Shown: positions 47,909 to 57,948, counted from the stretch's first letter. The stretch is DNA of 64,000 nt from Desulfomicrobium escambiense DSM 10707 (GCF_000428825.1 NZ_AUAR01000016.1:35978-99977); one strand, 5' to 3'. Notes: generated from the letters alone by a model not told the origin. Made by a program: numbers and translations.

Positions 47909-49003
47909 CTAGTCGTTCCATCTGGTGCGGATGGTCCGGATGCGCTCGGTGTTCCTGAAAAAGGCTTCGACCACCTGTGGGTCGAAATGGGTGCCTGAAC
48001 TTTCCCTGATGATCTCCAGACATTTCTCCTCGGGGAAGGCTTTCTTGTAGGGTCGCTCGCTGGCCAGGGCGTCGTAGGTGTCGACCACCGCCACGATGCG
48101 CGCCTCCAGGGGGATGGCTTCGCCGGCCAGACCGAAGGGGTAGCCGGTGCCGTCCCAGCGCTCGTGGTGCAGCAGGGCCAGCATGCGGGCCAGATCGAGG
48201 AGTTCGTTGCCTTCCGGGTCTTTGGCCGCCCAGTTTTCGCAGCTGGCGTGAGCCTCCGCCGTGCTCGTCAGGGGGCCCAGGATTTCGCAGCCGAACATGC
48301 AGTGCTGTTGCATGACCTTCCATTCCGCCGGGTCGAGCTTGCCCGGCTTGAGCAGCACTTCGTCGGGCACCCCGATCTTGCCGATGTCGTGCAGGGGCGC
48401 GCAGTCGCGCAGGTTGGCGCACTGCTCGTCGCCAAGTCCCAGGGCCTCGGCCAGGACGGCCGCGATCTCGCCGACGCGGATGACGTGGTGCCCGGTCTCG
48501 TTGTCCTTGTACTCGGCCGCCCGGCTCAGGCGGTGCATGATCTGCCGACGCGTGCGCTCCAGTTCGGCCGTGCGCTGCCGCACGAGTTCTTCGAGGTTGG
48601 TCTGGTACTCCCTGTTTTCCCTGAGGAGCCTGGCCTTTTCCATGACCTTGCCGAGGGTGTGTTCCAAGATGCTGAAATTGTGCAGGGGCTTGGTCAGAAA
48701 GTCCCAGGCCCCGAGACGCACGGCCTGCAGGGCGTCGTCGACCACGCCCACGCCCGAGAGCACGACAATGGGCAGTTCCGGGGCCTCTACCCTGGCCTGG
48801 CGCAGGAAACCGTAGCCGTCGAGGACCGGCATGTTCAGGTCCACGATGACCGCGGCCAGATCCTGCAGGTTCGCGCGCATGACCGCGAGCCCGTCGAGTC
48901 CGTTGCCCGCGTCCAGGGCGTCGTATCCCAGGTCTTCAAGATAGGCGCACAGGGAGCGGCGCAGGCCTTCTTCGTCGTCGATGACCAGGATGTTCATACG
49001 CAT
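47909..49003 (-). CDS. Response regulator with HD-GYP phosphodiesterase domain
   Basis: This protein of about 364 aa has an N-terminal receiver with phospho-Asp55 in VIVDLNMPVLDG and a Lys in LTKPLHNF, a coiled linker (ENREYQTNLEELVRQRTAELERTR), and an HD-GYP domain: HHVIRVGEIA, APLHDIGKIGVPDEVLLKPGKL, the HHERWDGTGYPFGL GYP motif and DTYDALASERPYKKAF. It hydrolyses c-di-GMP. The start is uncertain: GTG at 49009, ATG at 49003 or ATG at 48997. It reads in the same direction as the FIST set and the upstream kinase, which could phosphorylate it. Confidence 0.92.
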   Translation of the reverse strand: MRMNILVIDDEEGLRRSLCAYLEDLGYDALDAGNGLDGLAVMRANLQDLAAVIVDLNMPVLDGYGFLRQARVEAPELPIVVLSGVGVVDDALQAVRLGAWDFLTKPLHNFSILEHTLGKVMEKARLLRENREYQTNLEELVRQRTAELERTRRQIMHRLSRAAEYKDNETGHHVIRVGEIAAVLAEALGLGDEQCANLRDCAPLHDIGKIGVPDEVLLKPGKLDPAEWKVMQQHCMFGCEILGPLTSTAEAHASCENWAAKDPEGNELLDLARMLALLHHERWDGTGYPFGLAGEAIPLEARIVAVVDTYDALASERPYKKAFPEEKCLEIIRESSGTHFDPQVVEAFFRNTERIRTIRTRWND

Positions 49004-49074
49004 TTCCACCCATATGGCATACAGAAAGTGTCAGACATATTCGTACCCCGATACGTTGAATGGAGTCCCTTCGT

Positions 49075-52000
49075 CTAGGACCCTGCCGCGGCTTCTGCGG
49101 AGCGGGCCCGGCAGGGCAGTTCCACGGTGAAGACAGTGCCCCCCTCGGGCGGACAGGAGACGCTCATCCGCCCTCCGTGTCCCTTGGTGACGATGAAGTA
49201 CGACACGGACAGGCCAAGACCGGTGCCCGCGCCCGAGGCTTTGGTCGTGAAAAAGGGTTCGAAGATGCGCTTGCGGTGTTCGGGAGGGATGCCCGGCCCG
49301 TTGTCGGCGATGTCGAGCCGGAGGCCGTCCCCCTCGATCCTGGCCCGGATGACGATGCGCGGCGCCTGCGTGGGGGGCTCGGTCTCTGCCATGGCCTGGG
49401 CCGCGTTGCGCATGAGGTTCAAAAGCACCTGCTCGATCTCCGTTTCCGTGCATTCGCAGCCAGGCAGCCCCGACGGGATGTCCTTGATGATTTCGATGGA
49501 CTTGAAATCGTAGTTCTTCTTCAGGTCGTAGTCGCTGGACGCAAGGCGCAGGGCATTTTCGATGATGGCCGAGATGTCGCAGACCGAGCGTCTGGACTCG
49601 CTGCGCCGGCTGAAGTCGAGCATGTGGCGGATGATCTCGGCGGCGCGTACGGCCGCGCCCTGAATGTCGCGGATGAAGATGTCGATTTTGCGATCCGTCA
49701 GGTACCGTTCGACCTGTTCGATATCCACGCCGATTCTGGCCGCCGCTTCGATGTTTTTCGGGAAGTCCGGACGGGTGCGCAGGGCGATGGTCTGCACCGC
49801 CTGCAGGACGATGCCCAGGGGGTTGTTGATCTCATGGGCGATGCCGGCCGCGATGCCGCCCAGGGAAAGCATCTTCTCGGACTGGACCATGGTTTCCTGC
49901 ATGGCGCGAAGGTGGGTGATGTCGCGGGAGATGGCCAGAATGCAGGGCGTGTCGGCCATGGGCACGACCCTGGCCGACACGGAGACGCGCAGGATGTGTC
50001 CTTCGCGGTGACGCATGTCGAACTCGAAGTTGTCGATCTGTCCGTCTCGGGCGAGGATTTCGACGAATTCCGCGCGCCGTCCGGGGACGGCGAAGAGGCC
50101 GATATCCACGGTGCTGTTCCCGATGGCCTCCTCACGGCTGAACCCGGTCAGGGCGGTGAAGGCCTCGTTGACCTCCAGCAGGCGGCCGTCGCTGAACCGG
50201 GCCAGGGTGATGATGTCGGGCGAGAGGTGGAAGAGGCGCGAGAACATCTCCTCCGAACGCCGCAGGGCCTCCTGGGCCTCCTTGAGTTCGGTGATGTCCA
50301 CGGTCATGGACAGGATGCATTCCTCGCCGCCAAGGGTGATGAAGCCGCCGGAATAGAGGAGGTGAATGACCCTGCCGTCGGGGCGCACGGTCGTCGTCTC
50401 CATGTTGTGCAGGGTCTGCCTGGAGCCGACGGCCAGCATGATCTCTTTTATGTGCTTCTCGGGAAGGCCGCCCACCTCCCCGGGCGAGAGCTTGAGAAGA
50501 TCTTCGCGTCTGACGCCCAGCCGTTCCAGGAAAATGGAGTTGGCGTCCATGTATCGACCGTCGGAGAGGCGGTTGATGACGATGGAGTACGGCGAACTCT
50601 CGAAGATGGTCCTGAAGCGCCGTTCGCTTTCCTCGACGGCTTGCTGCTTGCGTTTGAGTTCGGTGATGTCCCTGGCTTCGATGATGATGTTGACGACCCT
50701 GCCGTTTTCGTCTCGGAAGGGCGATGCCGTGAAGTCGAAAAAGGCTTCCCGTCCTGCCGCGTCGACATGCGTGATCTCGCGGCGGATCGTCTCGCCATTG
50801 CGCACGCTTTCGATGACCTGGCGGAGCATGGTTTCGGCTTCTGCGCCGTCCGGCCACCACGGGCCCTCCCAGAACGGCTTGCCGATCACCTTCCCGGCGT
50901 CGGCTCCGACCCATTCCAGGGCGCTCCTGTTGGCCGAGAGGAGACGGCCCTGCAGGTTCAACAGGCCGATGAACTGCGTGGTCTGTTCCAGCAGGGCCTT
51001 GTTCAGGGCCTGGATGCGCTGCACCTCTTCCTGGGCCTGTCTGGTCTTGTGGACGTCGATGTTCAGGCCGATGATGCGCACCGGGCGGCCGCGGTCATCC
51101 CAGGACACGGTCCGGCCCTTGGCCAGGATCCAGCGCCAGGACCCGTCGTGGTCGCGCATACGGTATTCGGCCTCGTACAGCCCGCGCCCGCCCTCGCGGA
51201 TATAGCCCGCGAAGGCGTCGGCGGCGTAGGTCCTGTCGGCGGGGTGGATCAGGTTGCTCCAGCTGCTCAGGCCGTCCGACGTCTGCCGGGCCGGGTAGCC
51301 GAGCATGGCGTGCCATTCGGGGCTGTGCTCCTCGCGCTCCTCGATCGGGAAGTATTCCCAGTAGCCTGCCTGGGTGGCTTCCATGGCCAGGCGGAAACGG
51401 CCGACCTGGTCCATGAGGGCGGCCTCGGTGCCTTCAAGCTCGGTCACCTTGCGGCGCAGCTTGCGGCTCAGGATCCATGCCAACCCCGCCAGCAGCACGA
51501 CCGTGGTCAGGGCGGACAGGCCGGCAAAGATCAAAGCCCTGCGGGTTGCCGGATCCAGGAAGGCCGGCAGCCTGATCCAGCGGTTCTTGATTTCGGACGT
51601 TTCCTTTTCGTCCAGGGAGTCCAGGGCCTTGGAGACCGCACTGGCCAGCAGGGGGTATTTGCGGCTGACGCCGATGGACAGTTCTTGGTTCAGTCCGAGA
51701 TCCCCCGCCACCCTCAGGTTGGAGAGCCCCTGCTGCTGGATGTACCAGGCCGCCACGGCCAGGTTTTCGACAAAGGCGTCCACGGCGCCGAAGGCCACGT
51801 CGCGCAAGCCTTCGGGTATGCTTTGGACCTCGACGACGGTGAAACGTCCCAGATTCGAGGCGCGCACGATGTCGCCCGAGGCGTAGCCCTTGACCAGGGC
51901 CACGCGCATACCGCCGAGGTCGTTCAGGGTCAGGGTTTGCGAAATGCGCCGCGACGTGACGATGACCAGCGGGATGCGTGCGTACGGTGCGGAGAGCAGG

Positions 52001-52341
52001 GTGTATTGCGCGCGATCCGGTGTGAACATCAGCGCCGGAGCCAGGGCGGTCGTGCCGTCGCGCAGGCCCCGCAGTACGTCCTCCCAAGGCAGGGTCTGCT
52101 TGCGGAAGGTGATGCCCAGGCGCTCCTCGATGCGCTCCACAAGATCGGCGCTCATGCCCGTGAACGTGCCGTCGGGCTTTTCGAATTCGATGGGGGGAAA
52201 GGAGCGGTCGAAGGACAGGACCAGATTGTCCCTGTTTTTGGCCAGCCAGGCCCGCTCCTCGACGGTCAGGTTCAGCGACGGGGCCGCGGGGGCCGTGCCG
52301 GCCAGGGCCAGCAGGAGCAGAATGGTGCAGAAAAGCCGCAT
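49075..52341 (-). CDS. Sensor histidine kinase with periplasmic SBP_bac_3 domain and multiple PAS domains
   Basis: This protein of about 1088 aa starts with signal MRLFCTILLLLALAGTAPA, then an amino-acid-binding-protein-like domain (RSFPPIEFEKPDGTFTGMSADLVERI) of the BvgS type, one membrane helix (LIFAGLSALTTVVLLAGLAWIL), and four PAS/PAC units (LNIDVHKTRQA; IEARDITELKRK; TVDITELKEA; SRDITHLRAM). The kinase core has a phosphoacceptor His near residue 830 in GIAAGIAHEINNPLG and an ATPase domain with NLMRNAAQAM, DNGPGIP and GTGLGLS. It senses a periplasmic solute. The HD-GYP regulator 66 bases downstream is a likely partner. Other starts (52431, 52392) lack a signal peptide. Confidence 0.9.
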   Translation of the reverse strand: MRLFCTILLLLALAGTAPAAPSLNLTVEERAWLAKNRDNLVLSFDRSFPPIEFEKPDGTFTGMSADLVERIEERLGITFRKQTLPWEDVLRGLRDGTTALAPALMFTPDRAQYTLLSAPYARIPLVIVTSRRISQTLTLNDLGGMRVALVKGYASGDIVRASNLGRFTVVEVQSIPEGLRDVAFGAVDAFVENLAVAAWYIQQQGLSNLRVAGDLGLNQELSIGVSRKYPLLASAVSKALDSLDEKETSEIKNRWIRLPAFLDPATRRALIFAGLSALTTVVLLAGLAWILSRKLRRKVTELEGTEAALMDQVGRFRLAMEATQAGYWEYFPIEEREEHSPEWHAMLGYPARQTSDGLSSWSNLIHPADRTYAADAFAGYIREGGRGLYEAEYRMRDHDGSWRWILAKGRTVSWDDRGRPVRIIGLNIDVHKTRQAQEEVQRIQALNKALLEQTTQFIGLLNLQGRLLSANRSALEWVGADAGKVIGKPFWEGPWWPDGAEAETMLRQVIESVRNGETIRREITHVDAAGREAFFDFTASPFRDENGRVVNIIIEARDITELKRKQQAVEESERRFRTIFESSPYSIVINRLSDGRYMDANSIFLERLGVRREDLLKLSPGEVGGLPEKHIKEIMLAVGSRQTLHNMETTTVRPDGRVIHLLYSGGFITLGGEECILSMTVDITELKEAQEALRRSEEMFSRLFHLSPDIITLARFSDGRLLEVNEAFTALTGFSREEAIGNSTVDIGLFAVPGRRAEFVEILARDGQIDNFEFDMRHREGHILRVSVSARVVPMADTPCILAISRDITHLRAMQETMVQSEKMLSLGGIAAGIAHEINNPLGIVLQAVQTIALRTRPDFPKNIEAAARIGVDIEQVERYLTDRKIDIFIRDIQGAAVRAAEIIRHMLDFSRRSESRRSVCDISAIIENALRLASSDYDLKKNYDFKSIEIIKDIPSGLPGCECTETEIEQVLLNLMRNAAQAMAETEPPTQAPRIVIRARIEGDGLRLDIADNGPGIPPEHRKRIFEPFFTTKASGAGTGLGLSVSYFIVTKGHGGRMSVSCPPEGGTVFTVELPCRARSAEAAAGS

Positions 52342-52472
52342 GAACCTGTCCGAGTTCGCAGAGTGTTGAAGGTCAGCCGGTCTCGGCAGCATGTAGCACC
52401 TACCCCCTGCCGGACGCAAGAATGGGTTCATTTTTCAAACCCTTGGGCGGCCTGCGCCTCCGGGCGGCGCGT

Positions 52473-54416
52473 TCAGGCGCGGCTGCCGCCGCGGGGATAG
52501 CTCTGCGGCGGCCAGAGCCGCGGTCCGTCCCACTGGCGGTAGGGGCCTTCGGCGTGCAGCCTGGCGGCCTCGGCCCCGAGTCCCAGTTCCTCCATGCGCT
52601 CCCGGGTGGGGATGCCCGTCGCCGGATCCTGTCCCAGCAGGGCGTAGTAGCGATCGAGCATGGCGTTGTGCCTGGCCTTTTCCCGTGCCATGTCCTCGGG
52701 GCTGAACAGGTCGGGGTTCAGGGGGATGGCGTCGTGGACCCGCGTGATGCCCCTGCGCGCGTTGAAGGCCTTTTCCAGGGTGTAGATGCGGTCCGCGGCG
52801 CGGATGAGGCTATCCTCGTCGAACGCTTCTCCCGTGGCGGCGGTCAGCAGGCGGGCCAGGCCGCCGAAGAGGGGCTCCTTCCAGGCCAGGGGCAGGGCGT
52901 TGGCCCAGGAATTGACCGCGCCCTTGCAGCGGCCCACGCTGTCGGCCAGGGTGCAGACCCGCTCGGACAGGATGATGGCCTGGACCGGGTCGTCCATGTC
53001 GGCGTGCATGGCGCCCGAAGCCTGCAGCTTGGGGTAGAGGTCGGGGTCGTTCTCGCCGTAGGCCCAGCTGCGGCCGCGCAGGTGGTCGGCCCCGCGGGTG
53101 GAGGTGGCGTGGGCCAGGGCGAAGAGGCCGGCCGGGTAAGGGCCGCGGCTCAGGCCCTTGACGTGGTAGCAGTAGCGCAGGGCCTCGGGGCCGATGCGTT
53201 TGGCCATGGACAGCATGCCTTCGGCCAGGAGGTTGCCGAAGCCTTCGCGCAGGGCCGTGAGGTGCACGAGTTCCACCTGGTCGGCGACGTTGTCCCAGGA
53301 CAGGTCCAGTCCGCCCGTCATCTCACGGGTCAGGATGCCGCGGGCGAAGAGGTCCTTGGCCAGGGCCATGGTGTTGCCGAGGGGGATGACGTCGAGTCCG
53401 TAGATGTCGCCCAGATTGCTCATCTCCATGATGGCCACGGGGTCCGTCACGCCGCAGTTGGTGCCCATGCAGAAGATGGATTCGTACTCCAGGGCCTCGC
53501 CGTGCTCGCCCTTTCTCGCGCCCGACGGAATCTCGTAGACGTTCTTGCAGCGCACGGGGCAGTTGCCGCAGCCCGTGCGGCCCGTCTCGAACTGCTTCCA
53601 GGCCTCGGGCCGCAGCTGGGACGGCACCTCTCCAGACTCCAGGTATTTCGAGTAGTTGCGGAATCCAGGCCGCCAATTCACCACGCCGTGGTGCGAGCCG
53701 TAGCGGCTGGCCACATTGCGCTGAAAGTCGTCGCGCGCGAAATATTCCCGGTCGAGTCTGGCCAGTTCCCTGAACGTGTCGGGATCGGCCAGGGTCACGC
53801 GGTGGTCGCCCAGGACCACCACGGCCTTGAGGTTCTTGGAGCCCAGGACCGCGCCGCTGCCCCGGGCGGCCGAGGCGTACTTGTCGACGATGGTCGAGGC
53901 GAAACGCACCAGGTTTTCCCCGGCCTGGCCGATGCAGGCCACCGAAGCCTTTGACCCGTGTCTGGCCAGGAGCAGGTCCGTGGTCTGCCAGGTGTCCTTG
54001 CCCCAGAGGTCGCGGGCGTCGAGAAGCTCGGCCGAGTCCGGCGTGATCAGCAGGTAGCGGGGGAAGGCGGCGCGGCCCGTGATGATGATCTGGTCCGCCC
54101 GGGCGTGTTTCATGACCGAGGCGAAACGCTCGCCGGCGTTGCCGTCGCCCAGGATGCCCGAGTAGGGCGAGAGGGTGGAGACCTCCATGCGGCTGGTCAT
54201 GCCCAGTACCGTCCCGGACAGAGGGCCGGGGGCGATGCAGTACACGTTTTCCGGGGCGAGGGGATCGATCCCGGGTGCGATGCGGTCGAAGAGAACCTTG
54301 GAGTTGAGGCCCCTGCCTCCGAGGAAGTACACGGCCAGCTCCCGGTCGAGGGGCAGCTCGCGCACCTCCTTCGCCGTCAGGTCAATGTCGATGATCCGTC
54401 CGGTCCAGCCGTTCAT
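52473..54416 (-). CDS. aor: Tungsten-containing aldehyde:ferredoxin oxidoreductase
   Basis: This 647-aa enzyme oxidises aldehydes to acids with ferredoxin, using a tungsten bis-pyranopterin and a [4Fe-4S] cluster. Cluster cysteines are Cys283, Cys286 and Cys290 in CGNCPVRC and Cys497 in GRCKG; from memory the Pyrococcus AOR has 288, 291, 295 and 494, a close match. The pterin-binding regions include GGRGLNSKVLFD, GPLSGTVLGMTSRMEVST and GSGAVLGSKNLKAVVV. AAGGAGGAG precedes ATG at 54416. The WtpABC transporter in this window could supply the tungsten. Confidence 0.95.
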   Translation of the reverse strand: MNGWTGRIIDIDLTAKEVRELPLDRELAVYFLGGRGLNSKVLFDRIAPGIDPLAPENVYCIAPGPLSGTVLGMTSRMEVSTLSPYSGILGDGNAGERFASVMKHARADQIIITGRAAFPRYLLITPDSAELLDARDLWGKDTWQTTDLLLARHGSKASVACIGQAGENLVRFASTIVDKYASAARGSGAVLGSKNLKAVVVLGDHRVTLADPDTFRELARLDREYFARDDFQRNVASRYGSHHGVVNWRPGFRNYSKYLESGEVPSQLRPEAWKQFETGRTGCGNCPVRCKNVYEIPSGARKGEHGEALEYESIFCMGTNCGVTDPVAIMEMSNLGDIYGLDVIPLGNTMALAKDLFARGILTREMTGGLDLSWDNVADQVELVHLTALREGFGNLLAEGMLSMAKRIGPEALRYCYHVKGLSRGPYPAGLFALAHATSTRGADHLRGRSWAYGENDPDLYPKLQASGAMHADMDDPVQAIILSERVCTLADSVGRCKGAVNSWANALPLAWKEPLFGGLARLLTAATGEAFDEDSLIRAADRIYTLEKAFNARRGITRVHDAIPLNPDLFSPEDMAREKARHNAMLDRYYALLGQDPATGIPTRERMEELGLGAEAARLHAEGPYRQWDGPRLWPPQSYPRGGSRA

Positions 54417-54578
54417 GGGCTCCTCCTTGGCAAAGGTGGCGGGGTGCCGCTCAGTTGACGCCATCATACCCGGGCGTGGCCGTCTTGGCTAGATGGGTCC
54501 CGAATTCCCTTGCTCGGACTGTCGGTTGTGGCTCGGGGCGGGAGCGTATAGACGGTGGAAAAGAAACAAGGAGACACG

Positions 54579-55172
54579 ATGAGAGACACGTTCAGGGAAA
54601 TTCGCTCCAAGATGGACGAACTGGAGCAGCAGTTGCGTCAGGAACTGGCCGCCAAGCAGGAGGAGTTCCGCTACACCGTCGAGAAGAAGAAGGTCCGCTT
54701 CAGCCGCGAGGTGCAGGAGGCCCACCGGGCCCTGGTCACCCGCTGGACGGCCTACGCCTACGAGTCGGGCGTCTTCAAGGTCCTGACCATCCCGATCATC
54801 TGGTTCGCTCTCGTTCCGGCGGTGTTCCTGGATTTCTTCGTGGGGCTCTACCAGCTGATCTGCTTCCCGATCTACGGGATCCCCATGGTCCGGCGCAGCG
54901 ACCACATCGTGCTCGACCGGCACCGACTCAGGTATCTGAACTGGGTGGAGAAGTGCAACTGCATCTATTGCGGCTACTTCAACGGTCTCATGGCCTACGT
55001 GCGCGAGATCGCCGGCCGCACCGAGCAGTACTGGTGCCCCATCCGGCACTCGCGGCTGCCCAAGAGCACCCATTCGCGCTACGATCGCTTCGTGGACTAC
55101 GGCGACGCCGAGGGCTACAGACGGGAGCTGGGGAACATCAGGAAGGATTTCGACGATTGCAGGAAGGACTAG
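54579..55172 (+). CDS. Conserved membrane-associated protein with CxxC and WCP motifs, function unknown
   Basis: This 197-aa protein starts with an amphipathic coiled coil (MDELEQQLRQELAAKQEEFRYTVEKKK), then one or two hydrophobic helices (IPIIWFALVPAVFLDFFVGLYQLICFPIYGIP). The conserved core follows: HRLRYLNWVEKCNCIYCGYFNGL, REIAGRTEQYWCPIRHSRLPK and HSRYDRFVDYGDAEGYR. The CNCxYCGYxNG and EQYWCPI motifs recur in an uncharacterised family I have seen in many proteobacteria; the Cys arrangement suggests a metal or redox site facing the cytoplasm. ATG at 54579 follows AAGGAGA. It is divergent from the aldehyde oxidoreductase gene. Confidence 0.8.
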   Translation: MRDTFREIRSKMDELEQQLRQELAAKQEEFRYTVEKKKVRFSREVQEAHRALVTRWTAYAYESGVFKVLTIPIIWFALVPAVFLDFFVGLYQLICFPIYGIPMVRRSDHIVLDRHRLRYLNWVEKCNCIYCGYFNGLMAYVREIAGRTEQYWCPIRHSRLPKSTHSRYDRFVDYGDAEGYRRELGNIRKDFDDCRKD

Positions 55173-55184
55173 GCCCCGTCCGCC

Positions 55185-55745
55185 TCACAGGGCCTGCCAC
55201 AGGATCTTGGCACCGATGCCCAGGAGCACGACGCCGCCGAGCACTTCCGCGTGCTGTCCGAGACGGGTCTGGCAGCCGAGCAGCATGCCCAGATGCAGAC
55301 CGGCTGCCGTGAAGCAGAAGGCCACCACGCCGATGACGGCCGCGGGGAACCAGATGGGGACGGCGAGCATGGCCAGGGTGAAGCCCACGGCCAGGGCGTC
55401 GATGCTTGTGGCCACGGACAGCATGATCAGGCGCGAGCCCACGGTCGGGTCCTGGCAGGTGTCGTCCTCGTCGTGGTGCAGACCTTCCCAGAGCATGTGT
55501 CCTCCGATATAGAGGAGCAGGGCAAAGGCGATCCAGTGCCCGAAGCGCAGGAAGTAGTCGCGCACCAGCAGGCCGCCGAACCAGCCGATGACGGGCATGG
55601 CGGCCTGGAACAGACCGAAGTGCCAGGCCAGGCGGAAGGTCTGGCGGCGGGTCACGACCTTGAGGGCCACGCCGGCCGCGATGGCCACGGCAAAGGCGTC
55701 CATGGCCAGGGCCACGGACACGGCCAGTAATTCGACTAAAGACAT
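55185..55745 (-). CDS. mntP: Putative manganese efflux pump MntP
   Basis: This 186-aa protein has six hydrophobic segments and the duplicated MntP/DUF204 pattern, each half with an Asp in a membrane helix: SVALAMDAFAVAIAAG and SVATSIDALAVGFTLA. It exports Mn2+. A cytoplasmic His/Asp-rich loop (GLHHDEDDTCQD) lies between the halves. Start at 55745 follows GGGAG; an upstream extension to 55850 has no family similarity. I looked for a Mn riboswitch in its leader and did not find a convincing one. Confidence 0.9.
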   Translation of the reverse strand: MSLVELLAVSVALAMDAFAVAIAAGVALKVVTRRQTFRLAWHFGLFQAAMPVIGWFGGLLVRDYFLRFGHWIAFALLLYIGGHMLWEGLHHDEDDTCQDPTVGSRLIMLSVATSIDALAVGFTLAMLAVPIWFPAAVIGVVAFCFTAAGLHLGMLLGCQTRLGQHAEVLGGVVLLGIGAKILWQAL

Positions 55746-55948
55746 GCTGGTCTCCCGGAGATGAAGTAGGCACAAGGCAGATAGCCCAGCCCCGCGCCCA
55801 AGGCCAGGACCTTTTTGCGGGTTCCCGGCGGAGGTCGCCGGGCCGTACAAGTTTTATTGACGACGTGACCCCTCCCGTTTAGAGGGGTGCGCTGGCCAGG
55901 TTTTCGCCGTGGCCTGTATATTCTATGGTATGAAGGCGGAGGATATCG

Positions 55949-57916
55949 ATGCGATCTCGGACTCTCGAAAAATGGACGGTTGAGCGCTCTTCGGAGCTCT
56001 ACGGCGTGGACAACTGGGGCGGCGGATATTTCAGGATCACGCCCGACGGAAAAATGGGCATCACCCCGTTCCCGGGCAAGGACGTCTGCGTGCCGATCCC
56101 GTCCATCATCAGCGGCCTGCAGGAACGCGGTCTTGGCCTGCCGGTGCTGCTGCGCATCGAGAACCTCCTCGACGCCCAGATTTCCCTGCTGCACGACTCC
56201 TTCGCCAAGGCCATCAAGGACCTGCAGTACGGGGCCGAGTTCCGTGGCGTGTATCCCGTGAAGGTCAACCAGCAGCAGCAGGTCTTCGAGGAGATCTCCA
56301 AGGTCGGCGACCGCTACAACCACGGCTACGAGGTCGGCAGCAAGGCCGAACTCATCGCGGCCCTGTCCTTCCTGAAGAACCCCAAGGCCTGCCTGGTCTG
56401 CAACGGCTACAAGGACCAGGACTACATCGACCTGGCCCTCTACGCCGGCAAGATGGGCTTCCTCTGCTTCCTGGTCCTGGAGATGCCGAGCGAACTGCCC
56501 CTCATCCTCGACCGCGCCAGGATTCTCGGCATCAAGCCGCGCATCGGCGTGCGCATCAAGGTTTCGACTCAGGCCGGCGGCCACTGGGCCGAGTCGGCCG
56601 GCGACCTGTCCATCTTCGGCCTGTCCACGGCCGAGGTCGTGGATGTGCTCGACCTCATGCGCTCCCGCGACATGCTCGACTGCGTGCAGCTGCTCCATTT
56701 CCACCTGGGGTCCCAGATCCCCAACATCCGCGACATCCGCACCGCCGTGCACGAGGCCGCGCGCATGTACGCCGAGCTGGCCAAGGAAGGCTGCGCCATG
56801 GGCTTTCTGGACCTGGGCGGCGGCCTGGCCGTGGACTACGACGGGTCGCACACCAACTATGCCAGCAGCCGCAACTACACTCTCGAAGAGTACTGCACGG
56901 ACATCGTCGAGTCGGTCATGGCCACGGTGGACGAGCACGACTTGCCCCACCCGAACATCATCACCGAGTCCGGCCGCGCCACCGTGGCCTACTACTCGGT
57001 GCTGCTCTTCAACGTGCTGGACGTCAGCCTCCTGGAGAACCGCCCCGTGCCCAAGACCCTGGACGAGGACGACCCGGAGGCCGTGCACAACCTGCTGGAG
57101 GTCTACAACTCCTTGTCCCTGAAGAACCTGCAGGAGTGCTACAACGACGCCATCTACTACCGCGACCAGATCCGTCAGCTCTTTCGCCTGGGCCAGTGCA
57201 GCCTGCGCCAGCGCGCCCTGTCCGACACCATCTTCTGGGCCGTCATCCGCGCCATCGCCGAGAAACTGCCCGAGATGAAGAACCCGCCGTCGGCCCTGAA
57301 GGACGTGGACCTGGCCCTGGCCAGCATCTACTACTGCAACATGAGCGTGTTCCAGTCCCTGCCCGACGCCTGGGCCATCGGCCACCTCTTCCCCATCATG
57401 CCCGTGCACCGGCTGGACGAGCTGCCCACGGAACAGGCCATCCTGGCCGACATCACCTGTGACAGCGACGGCAAGCTCGACAGCTTCATCGACATCCACG
57501 GCGTCAAGCGCGTGCTGGAGCTGCACTCGGTCAAGCCGTGCGAGCCCTATCATCTGGGCGCGTTCCTGGTCGGCGCATACCAGGAGACCCTGGGCGACCT
57601 GCACAACCTCTTCGGCGACACCAACGTCGTCAGCGTGCGCATCAACGAGGACGGGACCTACGATTTCATCCGCGAACTCGAGGGCGACAGCGTGGCCGAC
57701 GTGCTGTCCTACGTGGAGTTCGAACCCAAGCAGGTCCTGGAGAACTTCCGTAAGGTGGCCGAGCAGGGCGTCCGCGAGGGCAAGATCAGCCCCCAGGAGC
57801 GCTTCATGATCATGCGCGCCTACGAGCGCGGCCTGCGCGGCTACACCTATCTGAACGAGGGCCGGGATTGCGACAATCCCGATGTGTGCGCGAGCGGCCC
57901 CACGGCCGGCGTGTAA
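55949..57916 (+). CDS. speA: Biosynthetic arginine decarboxylase
   Basis: This 655-aa PLP enzyme converts arginine to agmatine. The PLP lysine is Lys105 in VYPVKVNQQQ; the family segments GYEVGSKAELIAAL, FHLGSQI, DLGGGLAVDYDGS and ESGRATVAYYSVLLFNV are present, as is the C-terminal domain with CEPYHLGAFLVGAYQETLGDLHNLFGDTN. There is no N-terminal periplasmic signal. GGAGG precedes the ATG. It is followed by the two carboxyspermidine-pathway genes, making a polyamine operon of speA, casdh and nspC. Enzymes turning agmatine to putrescine are not in the window. Confidence 0.95.
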   Translation: MRSRTLEKWTVERSSELYGVDNWGGGYFRITPDGKMGITPFPGKDVCVPIPSIISGLQERGLGLPVLLRIENLLDAQISLLHDSFAKAIKDLQYGAEFRGVYPVKVNQQQQVFEEISKVGDRYNHGYEVGSKAELIAALSFLKNPKACLVCNGYKDQDYIDLALYAGKMGFLCFLVLEMPSELPLILDRARILGIKPRIGVRIKVSTQAGGHWAESAGDLSIFGLSTAEVVDVLDLMRSRDMLDCVQLLHFHLGSQIPNIRDIRTAVHEAARMYAELAKEGCAMGFLDLGGGLAVDYDGSHTNYASSRNYTLEEYCTDIVESVMATVDEHDLPHPNIITESGRATVAYYSVLLFNVLDVSLLENRPVPKTLDEDDPEAVHNLLEVYNSLSLKNLQECYNDAIYYRDQIRQLFRLGQCSLRQRALSDTIFWAVIRAIAEKLPEMKNPPSALKDVDLALASIYYCNMSVFQSLPDAWAIGHLFPIMPVHRLDELPTEQAILADITCDSDGKLDSFIDIHGVKRVLELHSVKPCEPYHLGAFLVGAYQETLGDLHNLFGDTNVVSVRINEDGTYDFIRELEGDSVADVLSYVEFEPKQVLENFRKVAEQGVREGKISPQERFMIMRAYERGLRGYTYLNEGRDCDNPDVCASGPTAGV

Positions 57917-57948
57917 TTCGAACCATGCCTTATTGAAGGAGGATCGCC

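Noticed and set aside
55746..55948. Mn-sensing yybP-ykoY riboswitch ahead of mntP, suggested by GTCGTCAATA and GC-rich hairpins on the minus strand.
   Set aside because: The conserved GGGGAGTAGC opening and the GCAAGACC closing strand are missing, so the match is only one short word.
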